DNA from: a bacterium 0.1xD8-71
GTDB taxonomy: Bacteria > Bacillota > Clostridia > Lachnospirales > Lachnospiraceae
Direction of reading: 5' to 3'
Assembly: GCA_003612405.1 (NCBI GenBank)
Contig: RAYR01000025.1
Span: 1 to 64,000 of the forward strand
DNA: 64,000 nucleotides
The notes under the pieces are model-generated. The model searched no databases. It saw only the letters and a program-made list of their open reading frames with translations, and had not been told where the DNA came from. Each line of letters starts with the position of its first letter. The stretch's first letter is position 1. Position numbers and translations under genes: made by a program. Positions 35,745-43,770 of the stretch are shown here, piece after piece.

Positions 35745-36179
35745 TCAGTCCCTTCCTTCCTGCATATCTTTCAGATTTGCTTCCAATATTTCCATCACAT
35801 GAAAAAAATTAGCCCTCGATGATTCATCTACATTTCGGAATAATTCTTCTCTAAACCCTTCCTGCAACAACCGTCCCTTTTCCACAATCGGCTGCGCCTT
35901 GTCTGTACAGGCCAGCAACGTCTTTCTTCTGTCACCCAGACTCTGGTTCCTGCTCAGATACCCTTCCTTAACAAGTTTCTCCACATTAATAGAGACCAGA
36001 TTCGCCTTGATGTTTCTGATCTCCACAATATCCCTGGCCGTATTGCACTCAGGATTATTCGCCAGAAACATCAGAATATCAAAGGCGGTCTGCGGCATCC
36101 CTATCTCCTGACACAAGGGTTTACACTTTGCACTGTATACCTGCAAAAGATTACGGGCAATCTTCATACTTTTCTTCAT
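35745..36179 (-). CDS. MarR family transcriptional regulator
   Basis: 144 residues. Winged helix: QTAFDILMFLANNPECNTAR, DIVEIRNIKANLVSINVEKL, VKEGYLSRNQSLGDRRKTL (the wing with the DRR motif, about residue 92). Flanking helices form the dimer interface. It is the first gene of a two-gene operon with the exporter and probably autoregulates from the AT-rich palindromic stretch upstream (36190-36240, TTTCAATATTTCAAAATTGA). Confidence 0.88.
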   Translation of the reverse strand: MKKSMKIARNLLQVYSAKCKPLCQEIGMPQTAFDILMFLANNPECNTARDIVEIRNIKANLVSINVEKLVKEGYLSRNQSLGDRRKTLLACTDKAQPIVEKGRLLQEGFREELFRNVDESSRANFFHVMEILEANLKDMQEGRD

Positions 36180-36259
36180 GTGGTGTCTCCTTATTATATT
36201 TATTTCAATATTTCAAAATTGAATAGTTCGTTTTTGAAATAATTTTATACCTGGAAAAA

Positions 36260-36281
36260 CCACTTGTCAAGAGACAAGTGG
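36260..36281 (-). terminator. terminator of the diguanylate cyclase gene
   Basis: CCACTTGTC, 4 bases, GACAAGTGG, followed by TTTTTCC on the minus strand, 19 bases beyond the stop. Confidence 0.85.
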
Positions 36282-36299
36282 CTCCGGAAAATCCTACCT

Positions 36300-37223
36300 T
36301 CAGGAATTATATAAACCATCCTTATTCAGCTTCTCAGCCGCTTCCATGCCGTTTTTCTTTCTTTTGGCCGCATACAGCGCCTTGTCTGCTGTTTTTAACA
36401 GATCTTCATAATCCGTTTTCCCATCATCAGGAACAAAAGTATATCCCACACTTTTTCCCACCGAGTAGGAGGAAATTGTATTTTCCATAAAACGGTTTAT
36501 CATTTCAATTAACGATTCCTTCTGTGAAAAAGGACAAAGCACCATAAACTCGTCTCCACCAAAACGCCCTATCAATGACTGCTTCGGAAAAGACTTCTTT
36601 ATCTGACTTACTGCTTCCAGAAGAATCTCATCCCCTACATCATGCCCAAAAGTGTCATTGACTGTCTTAAAATCATCTAAATCCATCATGATAAAGGCGT
36701 AGGATGGTCTTGGCCTTTTATTCAGGAGCTTCTGGGACAATTCTTTAAATGCATTTTTGTTATAACATCCAGTAAAAGCATCCCTCATGCTCTTTTCTTT
36801 TTCCTCAAAAATAAGCTCATAAAGACTGCTTACATCAGACACAACACCTATCATGTGCACTTCTTCTCCCTTCGCATAGGGAGCAGCGCATACACGACAC
36901 CAACGGTACTCGCCTGATCCGCTTTTCATCCGTGCATCATAAACAGTCCGCCGGCCACTTAGAACCTTCCCAAAAGCGTCTGATACGGTCTCGTGATCAT
37001 CCGGATGAACAAAATAATCTGATACAGCTTTCATATATGCATCCGGTGCTAAGGATGAAAACTCCTTCAGCTCAGATAAAATCTTATCTCCTGGCACCTT
37101 ATAGATAGCTTCTGCATTTTCAAAATTGAGGTATTCCTGCCTTTCAACATTTACCTCAAAGGCACACAGCTCTGCACTCTTCAAAACTAAATCCAGATAA
37201 TCTTTATAATTTACCGAATACAA
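36300..37223 (-). CDS. PAS-GGDEF diguanylate cyclase
   Basis: 307 residues, no membrane segment. A PAS-like sensor (about 15-140; FVHPDDHETVSDAF, GEYRWCRVCAAPY) precedes the GGDEF domain (about 142-297; DAFTGCYNKNAF, FIMMDLDDFKTVNDTFGHDV, LIGRFGGDEFMVLCPF, SVGYTFVPDDG, DKALYAAKRKKNG). The catalytic GGDEF and metal Asp are intact; an RxxD inhibitory site is not evident. It makes c-di-GMP from GTP. A TTG start with GAGG upstream is likely. Monocistronic, with its own terminator. Confidence 0.9.
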   Translation of the reverse strand: MYSVNYKDYLDLVLKSAELCAFEVNVERQEYLNFENAEAIYKVPGDKILSELKEFSSLAPDAYMKAVSDYFVHPDDHETVSDAFGKVLSGRRTVYDARMKSGSGEYRWCRVCAAPYAKGEEVHMIGVVSDVSSLYELIFEEKEKSMRDAFTGCYNKNAFKELSQKLLNKRPRPSYAFIMMDLDDFKTVNDTFGHDVGDEILLEAVSQIKKSFPKQSLIGRFGGDEFMVLCPFSQKESLIEMINRFMENTISSYSVGKSVGYTFVPDDGKTDYEDLLKTADKALYAAKRKKNGMEAAEKLNKDGLYNS

Positions 37224-37398
37224 ATCCCTCAGCCTCCGTTTTCTGTCAAAACCTTGTCAGATATTGTCCATCCATTTCTCTGATTTTCAATTTTTCACTT
37301 TTCGTTTTTCATTCTACCATAATTCCAGAAGCGTGGGAATAGGGATTTTGCAGCTATGACAATGGCAGCTGTTTGGCGCAGGATTGCAAAGGTCATTG

Positions 37399-39735
37399 TT
37401 ACACCCCAATCGTTTCCACCACCGACATCCGGCTGATTCTTCGCACCGGCCCGGTCATGGCCGCCACCGCTGATATGATCATCACTGCCCCGATTACCAG
37501 ACATTCCATAATCGGCAGACTCCATGCATCGCCCCATCTCAGCGTAATGGCCTGCCGATACAGATAATAATGAAGCGGAAGCCCTAAAAGAAGCCCCTCC
37601 AGCAGTCCACCTGCCAGATAAGTAAATGTCTCCGCCGCAATCATAAGCTGCATCTGCCGGATACTGATGCCAATTGCTCTCATGGCACCGTATTGCCGCA
37701 TCCGTGCCGATACACTCATGCCGATACTATTGATAATATTAAAGGAAGCAATCAGGGCAATGACAGCCAGGAAACCATAGACAAAAAGACCAAAGGAAAA
37801 ATAAACTGCCCGCATTTCTCTGTTATGGGCACGGCTGTCAGAGAAGCTGTATCCCTCTCCTGCCATACTGCGGATTCCCTGCACCGCCTCGTCTGAGCGA
37901 TTTTTCAGCTGTATATCCAGAATGGTATATCCGGTCTCACCCGTCAATTCCTGAAACAGGCTCTCCGAGCAGATCAATGTGCCCACATTCTCACCGCCGT
38001 CAAAGGGCGCATAACCAAGTACGCCTGACACTTTTACTTTCTGTACTCCCATCGGGGTTTCCAGCTCTATCTCATTTCCTGCTTCTGTCGCAAATCCCGG
38101 TTTCGCTGCCAGAAGAACCCCTTCTCCGTTCCTGGCATTGTCCATGTTTCCCGACAACAGTTCCTTCTGCGCCCAGCCAAACTGGTATGTCTCATAGGAA
38201 ACCAGCATCACTGTTTTGTGTTCATCCTGTATCACTGCCGGCAGATCATAGGCAAAACGCCTGCCAAAGATCCGCCTGATATCCGGATTATCTCTCAACT
38301 GCACATATAGTGAATCCGGTATGCTACAGGTATTATCCGGACTGACAATCGCTGCATCCGGCGTATAAGGGCGCAGTGCCACAACAGCATGTTTCATGAA
38401 ATCAATCCCTATCCCAAATCCCAGGAATAAAATAATACTGAAAGCAAAAGACGAAGTAAGCAGCATCAGGTTTTTCCTGCTGCCTGCCGCATGATGCAGG
38501 CCAAGGGCCGTCTCCACGTGCATCCGCCTGGTATTGGCCGCCTTCTTTGCAGCAAATACTGTATCGGCATTGCCGGAAACCGCCGTCAGCGGAGATACTT
38601 CCGATGCTTTGCGGGCCGGTGTCCTGCTTGCCGTCAACACCGTCATCAGACCAATTAAAATCCCAAAAAACAAACCCGGCAGACTGATTCCCAATCCCGG
38701 CATCTCTCCAAACCAGGTAGGAGTGATTACTTTCAACATTCTGCACAGTCCCCATACCGTCACCACACTGATCAAAAGCCCCATGGGAATTGCCTTAAGA
38801 CACCAGAAAAGCGCCTCTATCCGCACATAACGCCGTACCTGCTTTCCGGTGGCACCAAGACAGCGCATCATCCCGAAAAATTCCGTTCTCTGTGCCACAC
38901 TGCTGTTCATACTGCCCAGAATCATCATCATCCCGGAAACCGCCACCAGCACTGCCAACACAAAGGCAATCAGATACAGCATCATGATATAGTGGTCACT
39001 GCTCTGCATGAGAGTCCCCATCAATTTGGCATTTTCACTGACCGATTCCTGCGAAATATGCAGCTGATCACAGATGTCCCGGATTGCCTTCTGTATCCTG
39101 CAATGAGGTACAAACTCCACATAATAAGCGAAGTCCTCCTGAAGCGTCACATCAAGGAAACAGGACAGATAGGTTTCCGTATTCATAAAAACACCGTAGG
39201 CATCTGTCTTTAACATCATGGAAGTATCTTCCACAAAACCGCTGATTGTAAAAGACAAAGAACCGTCCGGCGTTGTAACTTCCACCTCGTCTCCTATCGC
39301 AAGCCCCTGTCTGTTGTGCAGGCTTTCTGTAATCAATACTTCCCCGGCACCTTTGGGAAACGTACCATCAAGCAGACGGGCACCCGGATAGATTGCAAAG
39401 AATGTCTCATCAAATCCGCACAGAACTGTCTGGACACCGTTAACCTCATAACCCATATCCAGTTTATAATTCGTAGCCGCATAGCGGGTCATTGTCTTTA
39501 CCTCCGGCCTGGCGGCAAGCAATGCCGTCTGTTCCTCCTCCAGATCCCGGAATATCACATGCCATGCGCCGTCTGTCATGACCGCCAGATTTTTCTGGCT
39601 TTGCAGAAACATGTCCGCCATGCCGAAAATCGCAGAAATCAAAAAGACAGAAATCATAATGCACCATCTTGTCATACGGGTCTGCCTGCGGTGTATCTTA
39701 GCCGAAACGGGTATCAGATTAAGATAATTTTTCAT
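37399..39735 (-). CDS. ABC transporter permease, FtsX/MacB type, two FtsX modules
   Basis: 778 residues from ATG 39735, which lies inside the ATPase gene's end. A first helix (about 28-46), a large extracellular region (IGDEVEVTTPDGSLSFTISG), three helices (about 255-375; SVAQRTEFFGMMRCLGATGK), then helix, second extracellular region and three more helices with MSVSARMRQYGAMRAIGISI. This is the layout of exporters or peptide-resistance systems with one ATPase and one large permease. Regulated presumably by the two-component system encoded directly upstream. Confidence 0.88.
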   Translation of the reverse strand: MKNYLNLIPVSAKIHRRQTRMTRWCIMISVFLISAIFGMADMFLQSQKNLAVMTDGAWHVIFRDLEEEQTALLAARPEVKTMTRYAATNYKLDMGYEVNGVQTVLCGFDETFFAIYPGARLLDGTFPKGAGEVLITESLHNRQGLAIGDEVEVTTPDGSLSFTISGFVEDTSMMLKTDAYGVFMNTETYLSCFLDVTLQEDFAYYVEFVPHCRIQKAIRDICDQLHISQESVSENAKLMGTLMQSSDHYIMMLYLIAFVLAVLVAVSGMMMILGSMNSSVAQRTEFFGMMRCLGATGKQVRRYVRIEALFWCLKAIPMGLLISVVTVWGLCRMLKVITPTWFGEMPGLGISLPGLFFGILIGLMTVLTASRTPARKASEVSPLTAVSGNADTVFAAKKAANTRRMHVETALGLHHAAGSRKNLMLLTSSFAFSIILFLGFGIGIDFMKHAVVALRPYTPDAAIVSPDNTCSIPDSLYVQLRDNPDIRRIFGRRFAYDLPAVIQDEHKTVMLVSYETYQFGWAQKELLSGNMDNARNGEGVLLAAKPGFATEAGNEIELETPMGVQKVKVSGVLGYAPFDGGENVGTLICSESLFQELTGETGYTILDIQLKNRSDEAVQGIRSMAGEGYSFSDSRAHNREMRAVYFSFGLFVYGFLAVIALIASFNIINSIGMSVSARMRQYGAMRAIGISIRQMQLMIAAETFTYLAGGLLEGLLLGLPLHYYLYRQAITLRWGDAWSLPIMECLVIGAVMIISAVAAMTGPVRRISRMSVVETIGV

Positions 39736-40414
39736 TGACATTCCCTCCCAGATCGGTCAAAATTCCATCCGACACCTGCATAACCCGGTCCACAGAAGTA
39801 ATCAAATTGGGATTATGGGTAATCATCAGAATGGTCTGCTGATAATGTCTGGATGCCCTGGTCAACAGCTCCATCACATCCTGACTGTTTTTTCTGTCAA
39901 GGTTCCCTGTAGGCTCATCCGCCAGAATCAGTTTGGGTCTTGTGATCAGCGCCCTGCCAATTGCCACTCTCTGCTGTTGTCCGCCGGAAAGCTGTCCCGG
40001 CAGGTGTCCACGCCTCTCCTTTAACCCCAGGACTTCCAGAATTTCTTCCACCTGTCCGGCATCCGGCTTCTTATGATCCAGCAGCAGCGGAAATATAATA
40101 TTCTGCTCCACATTCAGTTCCGGAATCAGATGAAAGGATTGAAAAATAAAACCAATGTTTCTGCGTCTGTAAATCGTACGCTTCTCTTCGTCCATGGCAA
40201 ACAGATCCTGTCCGTCCAACAAAATCTTACCGCTGGTGGGAACATCCAATGCGCCGATACAGTTTAAAAGGGTGCTCTTGCCGGAACCGGATTCTCCGAT
40301 TACCGCCGCAAACTCCCCCTTTTGCAGTGTAAAAAAGACATGTCTCAAAGCTTCCACTTTCGCTTCGCCCTGACCGTAAGTTTTACACAGATCTTCTACT
40401 TTCATAATTTCCAT
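39719..40414 (-). CDS. ABC transporter ATP-binding protein, LolD/MacB type
   Basis: 231 residues. Walker [10 protein letters not shown] (about residue 40), Q-loop [14 protein letters not shown], signature [15 protein letters not shown] (about 140), Walker [13 protein letters not shown] and H-loop MITHNPNLI. It energises the FtsX-type permease, whose gene begins 17 bases before this one ends. 63 bases separate it from the histidine kinase gene. Confidence 0.93.
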   Translation of the reverse strand: MEIMKVEDLCKTYGQGEAKVEALRHVFFTLQKGEFAAVIGESGSGKSTLLNCIGALDVPTSGKILLDGQDLFAMDEEKRTIYRRRNIGFIFQSFHLIPELNVEQNIIFPLLLDHKKPDAGQVEEILEVLGLKERRGHLPGQLSGGQQQRVAIGRALITRPKLILADEPTGNLDRKNSQDVMELLTRASRHYQQTILMITHNPNLITSVDRVMQVSDGILTDLGGNVNEKLS

Positions 40415-40477
40415 GGTATCACTACCTCCTTTTCCATAAGGATACCAGGAACTGCTTACAATCCCGTGAATGGAAAC

Positions 40478-41707
40478 TTACATATCTGTAAGAAAGATAA
40501 TTGTAAAGGCAGCGCCTTCTCCAGGCGTGCTGTTTACGGAGAGTATGCCGCCTTGTCCTTCCACTATGGATTTGGCAAGAGATAATCCAAGACCGATTCC
40601 CTGTCTGTCACTATCCCTTTTACTTCGATAAAAGCGCTTAAATATATGGTGCATATCTTCCTCATCGATACCGCACCCGTCATCTGTCACCGACAGCCGG
40701 AACATGGCCGGGGAACGCTCCCAGAAGACCGTAATCACACCGCCCGCATCGGTGTGATCCAATGCATTTTTGACCAGGTTAGCAATCGCTTCCCTGGTCC
40801 ATTCCCTGTCACACACAACTTCCTCCTGCAAGTCTCCTTTTAACAGCAGCTGTTTGCCTTCCATCCGGGCCCTCACAGACAAATCCTCTATGGCATCCGC
40901 CACAAGCCCGGACACAGACTGCTTTTCTTTCCGAAAAACAATGCTGCCCGCATCAATCCTGCTCACTTTAAGCAATGTCTGCACCAATTGTTCCATCCGT
41001 TCCAGTGATTGCATGGTTTTACCGGAAAACCGCTCTACTGTCTCCCTGTGATCCGGTTCTTCTGCTATGATTTCCGTGTACATATGCAGAGCCGCAAGAG
41101 GTGTTTTCAACTGGTGGGAAATGTCCGAGATCGTATCCTTCAAAAAGGTTTTCATCTGCTGTTCCTTCTCGTTCTGCGCCCGTAAAGCTACAGCCAGCTC
41201 CTCCACCGCAGCAAATAACTGATAAATGCTCCCATTCTCATTCTGCGGCAGATGTTTCTTAAAATCCCCCTCTGAAAACCGGGCGATAATATCCTCAGCC
41301 TCACAATATAACTTCTCCCGCTTCCACAGGAAACGCATCGTCACTCCTGCCAGAAACACCATCAGTATCATGACCATCCCCACCGCAATCCTGGCAAACA
41401 GATGCACCGATTGGTCTATCGCCGGGAAGAACCTGACAGGAGCCGCATCCGTGTGTCCTATCTTCTGCATCAACGCCATGCCTTCCCCTGTAGACTGCGA
41501 ATTTTTGATGGCATTGGCAAGTGCCGCCGGAGATACACCCTGTTCCATCAGGGAAGAAACCATGGTCTGTTCTCTTGCAAACAGGATATCCTGCGTCTCT
41601 TTTCCATGAAACCAGGAAAGAAAGCATGTCCATAACACAAATGCCCCCATCAGACCAAACAGAAATATATAATAATGACGAGTATTTCTTTCCAGCAAAA
41701 TGCTCAT
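40478..41707 (-). CDS. sensor histidine kinase
   Basis: 409 residues. Two helices (about 12-30 and 105-128) flank an extracellular sensor. A HAMP-like linker is followed by the dimerisation box DISHQLKTPLAALHMYTEII (His about residue 204), then the ATPase boxes NLVKNALDHTDAGG, VTDDGCGIDEEDM, FYRSKRDSDRQGIGLGLSLA. It would phosphorylate the regulator encoded 17 bases upstream and sense the substrate or stress handled by the adjoining ABC transporter. Confidence 0.92.
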   Translation of the reverse strand: MSILLERNTRHYYIFLFGLMGAFVLWTCFLSWFHGKETQDILFAREQTMVSSLMEQGVSPAALANAIKNSQSTGEGMALMQKIGHTDAAPVRFFPAIDQSVHLFARIAVGMVMILMVFLAGVTMRFLWKREKLYCEAEDIIARFSEGDFKKHLPQNENGSIYQLFAAVEELAVALRAQNEKEQQMKTFLKDTISDISHQLKTPLAALHMYTEIIAEEPDHRETVERFSGKTMQSLERMEQLVQTLLKVSRIDAGSIVFRKEKQSVSGLVADAIEDLSVRARMEGKQLLLKGDLQEEVVCDREWTREAIANLVKNALDHTDAGGVITVFWERSPAMFRLSVTDDGCGIDEEDMHHIFKRFYRSKRDSDRQGIGLGLSLAKSIVEGQGGILSVNSTPGEGAAFTIIFLTDM

Positions 41708-41724
41708 ACGACTCCTCCATACTC

Positions 41725-42414
41725 CTACGATTTCCAGATATACCCAAATCCCCGCACAGTCAGCAAATGCCTGGGATTGGACGGATCCTCCTCTATCTTC
41801 TCCCGCAGTCTGCGAATATAAACAGACAGTGTATTATCATCCACAAAATTACCGTTGTTATCCCACAACACATCCAGAATGGTATTGCGCAATACTATCT
41901 GTCCCTCATTGCGCACAAGCAGACACAACAGGCGGTATTCTGCAACGGTCAAATCCAGAGGCTGATTATGGTAAGAAACCCTGCCGCCCAAAAGATCAAT
42001 GGTCAGCGGCCCGGAGGAAATCTGATTTGCCTCATTTTCACCACGCATGCCGCTTCGCCTGAGCAGAGCCCGGATTCTGGAACACAGTTCTCCCAGTTTA
42101 AAGGGTTTCGTGATATAGTCGTCCGCACCGCTGTCCAACCCATGAATAATGTTGACCTCTTCATCCAGTGCCGTCAGGAAAATAATCGGCACCTGACTGC
42201 CCTGTTCTCTCACAAAGGTACACACATCCATGCCGCTTCCGTCCGGCAGGGTCACATCTAAAAGAAGAAGACAATAGGTCTCCTGCTGCAAATATTCATA
42301 TGCTTTTCTGACTGACTGCGCCACATCTATGGTATAGCCGTTTTTTTGCAGAGAATAGGTCAGACCGTCAATCAGGCTGACATCATCTTCTAGTAAAAGT
42401 ATTTTATATTCCAT
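41725..42414 (-). CDS. OmpR/PhoB family response regulator
   Basis: 229 residues from ATG 42414 (MEYKILLLEDDVSLIDGL), behind AGGAG; the frame continues upstream without a site. The receiver has the acidic pair ED, phospho-acceptor LLLLDVTLPDGSGMD (Asp about 52), Thr in FLTALDEE and Lys in YITKPFK. The winged-helix effector ends with VRGFGYIWKS. With the kinase and ABC genes downstream it forms a complete regulated export or resistance cassette. Confidence 0.92.
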   Translation of the reverse strand: MEYKILLLEDDVSLIDGLTYSLQKNGYTIDVAQSVRKAYEYLQQETYCLLLLDVTLPDGSGMDVCTFVREQGSQVPIIFLTALDEEVNIIHGLDSGADDYITKPFKLGELCSRIRALLRRSGMRGENEANQISSGPLTIDLLGGRVSYHNQPLDLTVAEYRLLCLLVRNEGQIVLRNTILDVLWDNNGNFVDDNTLSVYIRRLREKIEEDPSNPRHLLTVRGFGYIWKS

Positions 42415-42434
42415 GGGTATTTCTCCTAAGCTTT

Positions 42435-43661
42435 TCACAGGGCCGATACCGGATAAAGCCATACCTCCCGATTATAGGGCATCATTTCCTCTGTCATGCA
42501 TAAGATGATGCCCGGCTGTATCTCCATACCAAACTTTTTCAAAGCAGTAAAGTTTTTCTCTGCATGACTGGGGATTTTCGCCTTTTTAATCTCGATCGGA
42601 TACATTCTGTCTCCTTCTGTCATCAACAAATCTATCTCTTTTCTGTCTACATCCCGATAATAATACAAGTCCGGCCGTACCCCCGCATTATAAAAGCTTT
42701 TCACGATTTCACTGACAACATAAGTCTCAAAAAAAGCACCATCCATAGCGCCATTCTCAATGGTTCCGGCACTGGGCCACCGACACAGATAAGCAGCCAG
42801 TCCGGTATCCAGGAAATACACTTTGGGTGTTTTTACCAGACGCTTGGTTATATTCGTATAATAGGGACGCAGTATAAAGATAACGCCGGACTTTTCCAAT
42901 ATGGAAACCCACTCTTTCGCCGTGGGTGCCGATATTCCAATGGCACCTGCAATTTCACTGTACTTTAATTCCTGTGAAGTCCTGGCTGCCATATAAACCA
43001 GAAAATCATAAAACTCACTCAGCTTTCCCACCTGCGAAAGTTCATGGATATCCCGTTCCAGATAGGTATTGATATAATCTGTATAAAACCTTTCCCGATC
43101 CAGATTTGCCGCCACCATTTTGGGCATACTGCCCTGGAAAATACGTTCATATATCTGATGAATGTCTCTCGGTTGATTTCCTTTCATACGCGCGCGCAGC
43201 TCTTCCAAGTCCGGATGAAAAGCCCTGCTTTCCCGCCCATCAAGTTCCGCCGCAGACAAGCCTGCCATATCAAAAACTGCCACACGGCCCGCAAGCGATT
43301 CCGATACATGTTCCATCATTCTGAATTTCTGCGAACCTGTCAGCCAGTACATGCCATTGTTATCCTCACCTTCCAGCGCTTTCTGGTCAACAATCCGCTT
43401 CATCTCCAGTAAAATGGAGGGCACTCTCTGAAACTCGTCAATCAGCAAAGGATAGCCATACGTCTCAAAAAAAAGAGCCGGATCCTGCTTTGCCAACCGT
43501 CTGGCATTGCCATCATCCAAAGTTACATACCGCCGTTCCTCCTCTTTTATATGATACAACATAGTTGACTTTCCTACCTGTCTTTGTCCACATACCATAA
43601 CGACCGGATAATATTGAGAGGCTTTTTTTACCTGTTTTTCCAAATGTCTTTGTATATACAT
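42435..43661 (-). CDS. AAA+ ATPase with DUF4143 C-terminal domain
   Basis: 408 residues. Walker A MVCGQRQVGKSTML (about residue 22), Walker B YPLLIDEFQRVP, sensor WLTGSQKF, then a helical lid and the DUF4143 nuclease-like domain (KTPKVYFLDTGLAAYL, YYRDVDRKEIDLLM with a PD-(D/E)xK-like ExD, YPIEIKKAKIPS). The family is widespread in gut bacteria; cellular role unknown. AAGGAG precedes ATG. It ends 20 bases before the response regulator start and may be co-transcribed with it. A perfect 17-bp palindrome lies just upstream. Confidence 0.88.
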   Translation of the reverse strand: MYIQRHLEKQVKKASQYYPVVMVCGQRQVGKSTMLYHIKEEERRYVTLDDGNARRLAKQDPALFFETYGYPLLIDEFQRVPSILLEMKRIVDQKALEGEDNNGMYWLTGSQKFRMMEHVSESLAGRVAVFDMAGLSAAELDGRESRAFHPDLEELRARMKGNQPRDIHQIYERIFQGSMPKMVAANLDRERFYTDYINTYLERDIHELSQVGKLSEFYDFLVYMAARTSQELKYSEIAGAIGISAPTAKEWVSILEKSGVIFILRPYYTNITKRLVKTPKVYFLDTGLAAYLCRWPSAGTIENGAMDGAFFETYVVSEIVKSFYNAGVRPDLYYYRDVDRKEIDLLMTEGDRMYPIEIKKAKIPSHAEKNFTALKKFGMEIQPGIILCMTEEMMPYNREVWLYPVSAL

Positions 43662-43682
43662 AGGATTTACACTCCTTTTTAA

Positions 43683-43723
43683 ATTACGAGTAAAATAAAA
43701 TTATACTTTATTTTACTCGTAAT
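43683..43723. promoter_or_regulatory. perfect 17-bp inverted repeat upstream of the DUF4143 ATPase
   Basis: ATTACGAGTAAAATAAA, 7 bases, TTTATTTTACTCGTAAT. It begins 22 bases upstream of the ATPase start, a position suited to an operator; it is also 48 bases beyond the lipoprotein stop and could terminate that gene. Confidence 0.6.
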
Positions 43724-43770
43724 CTTGGTTGAAAGTCAAGATTTTTCATTTTGAATGACACGCCCCATCC

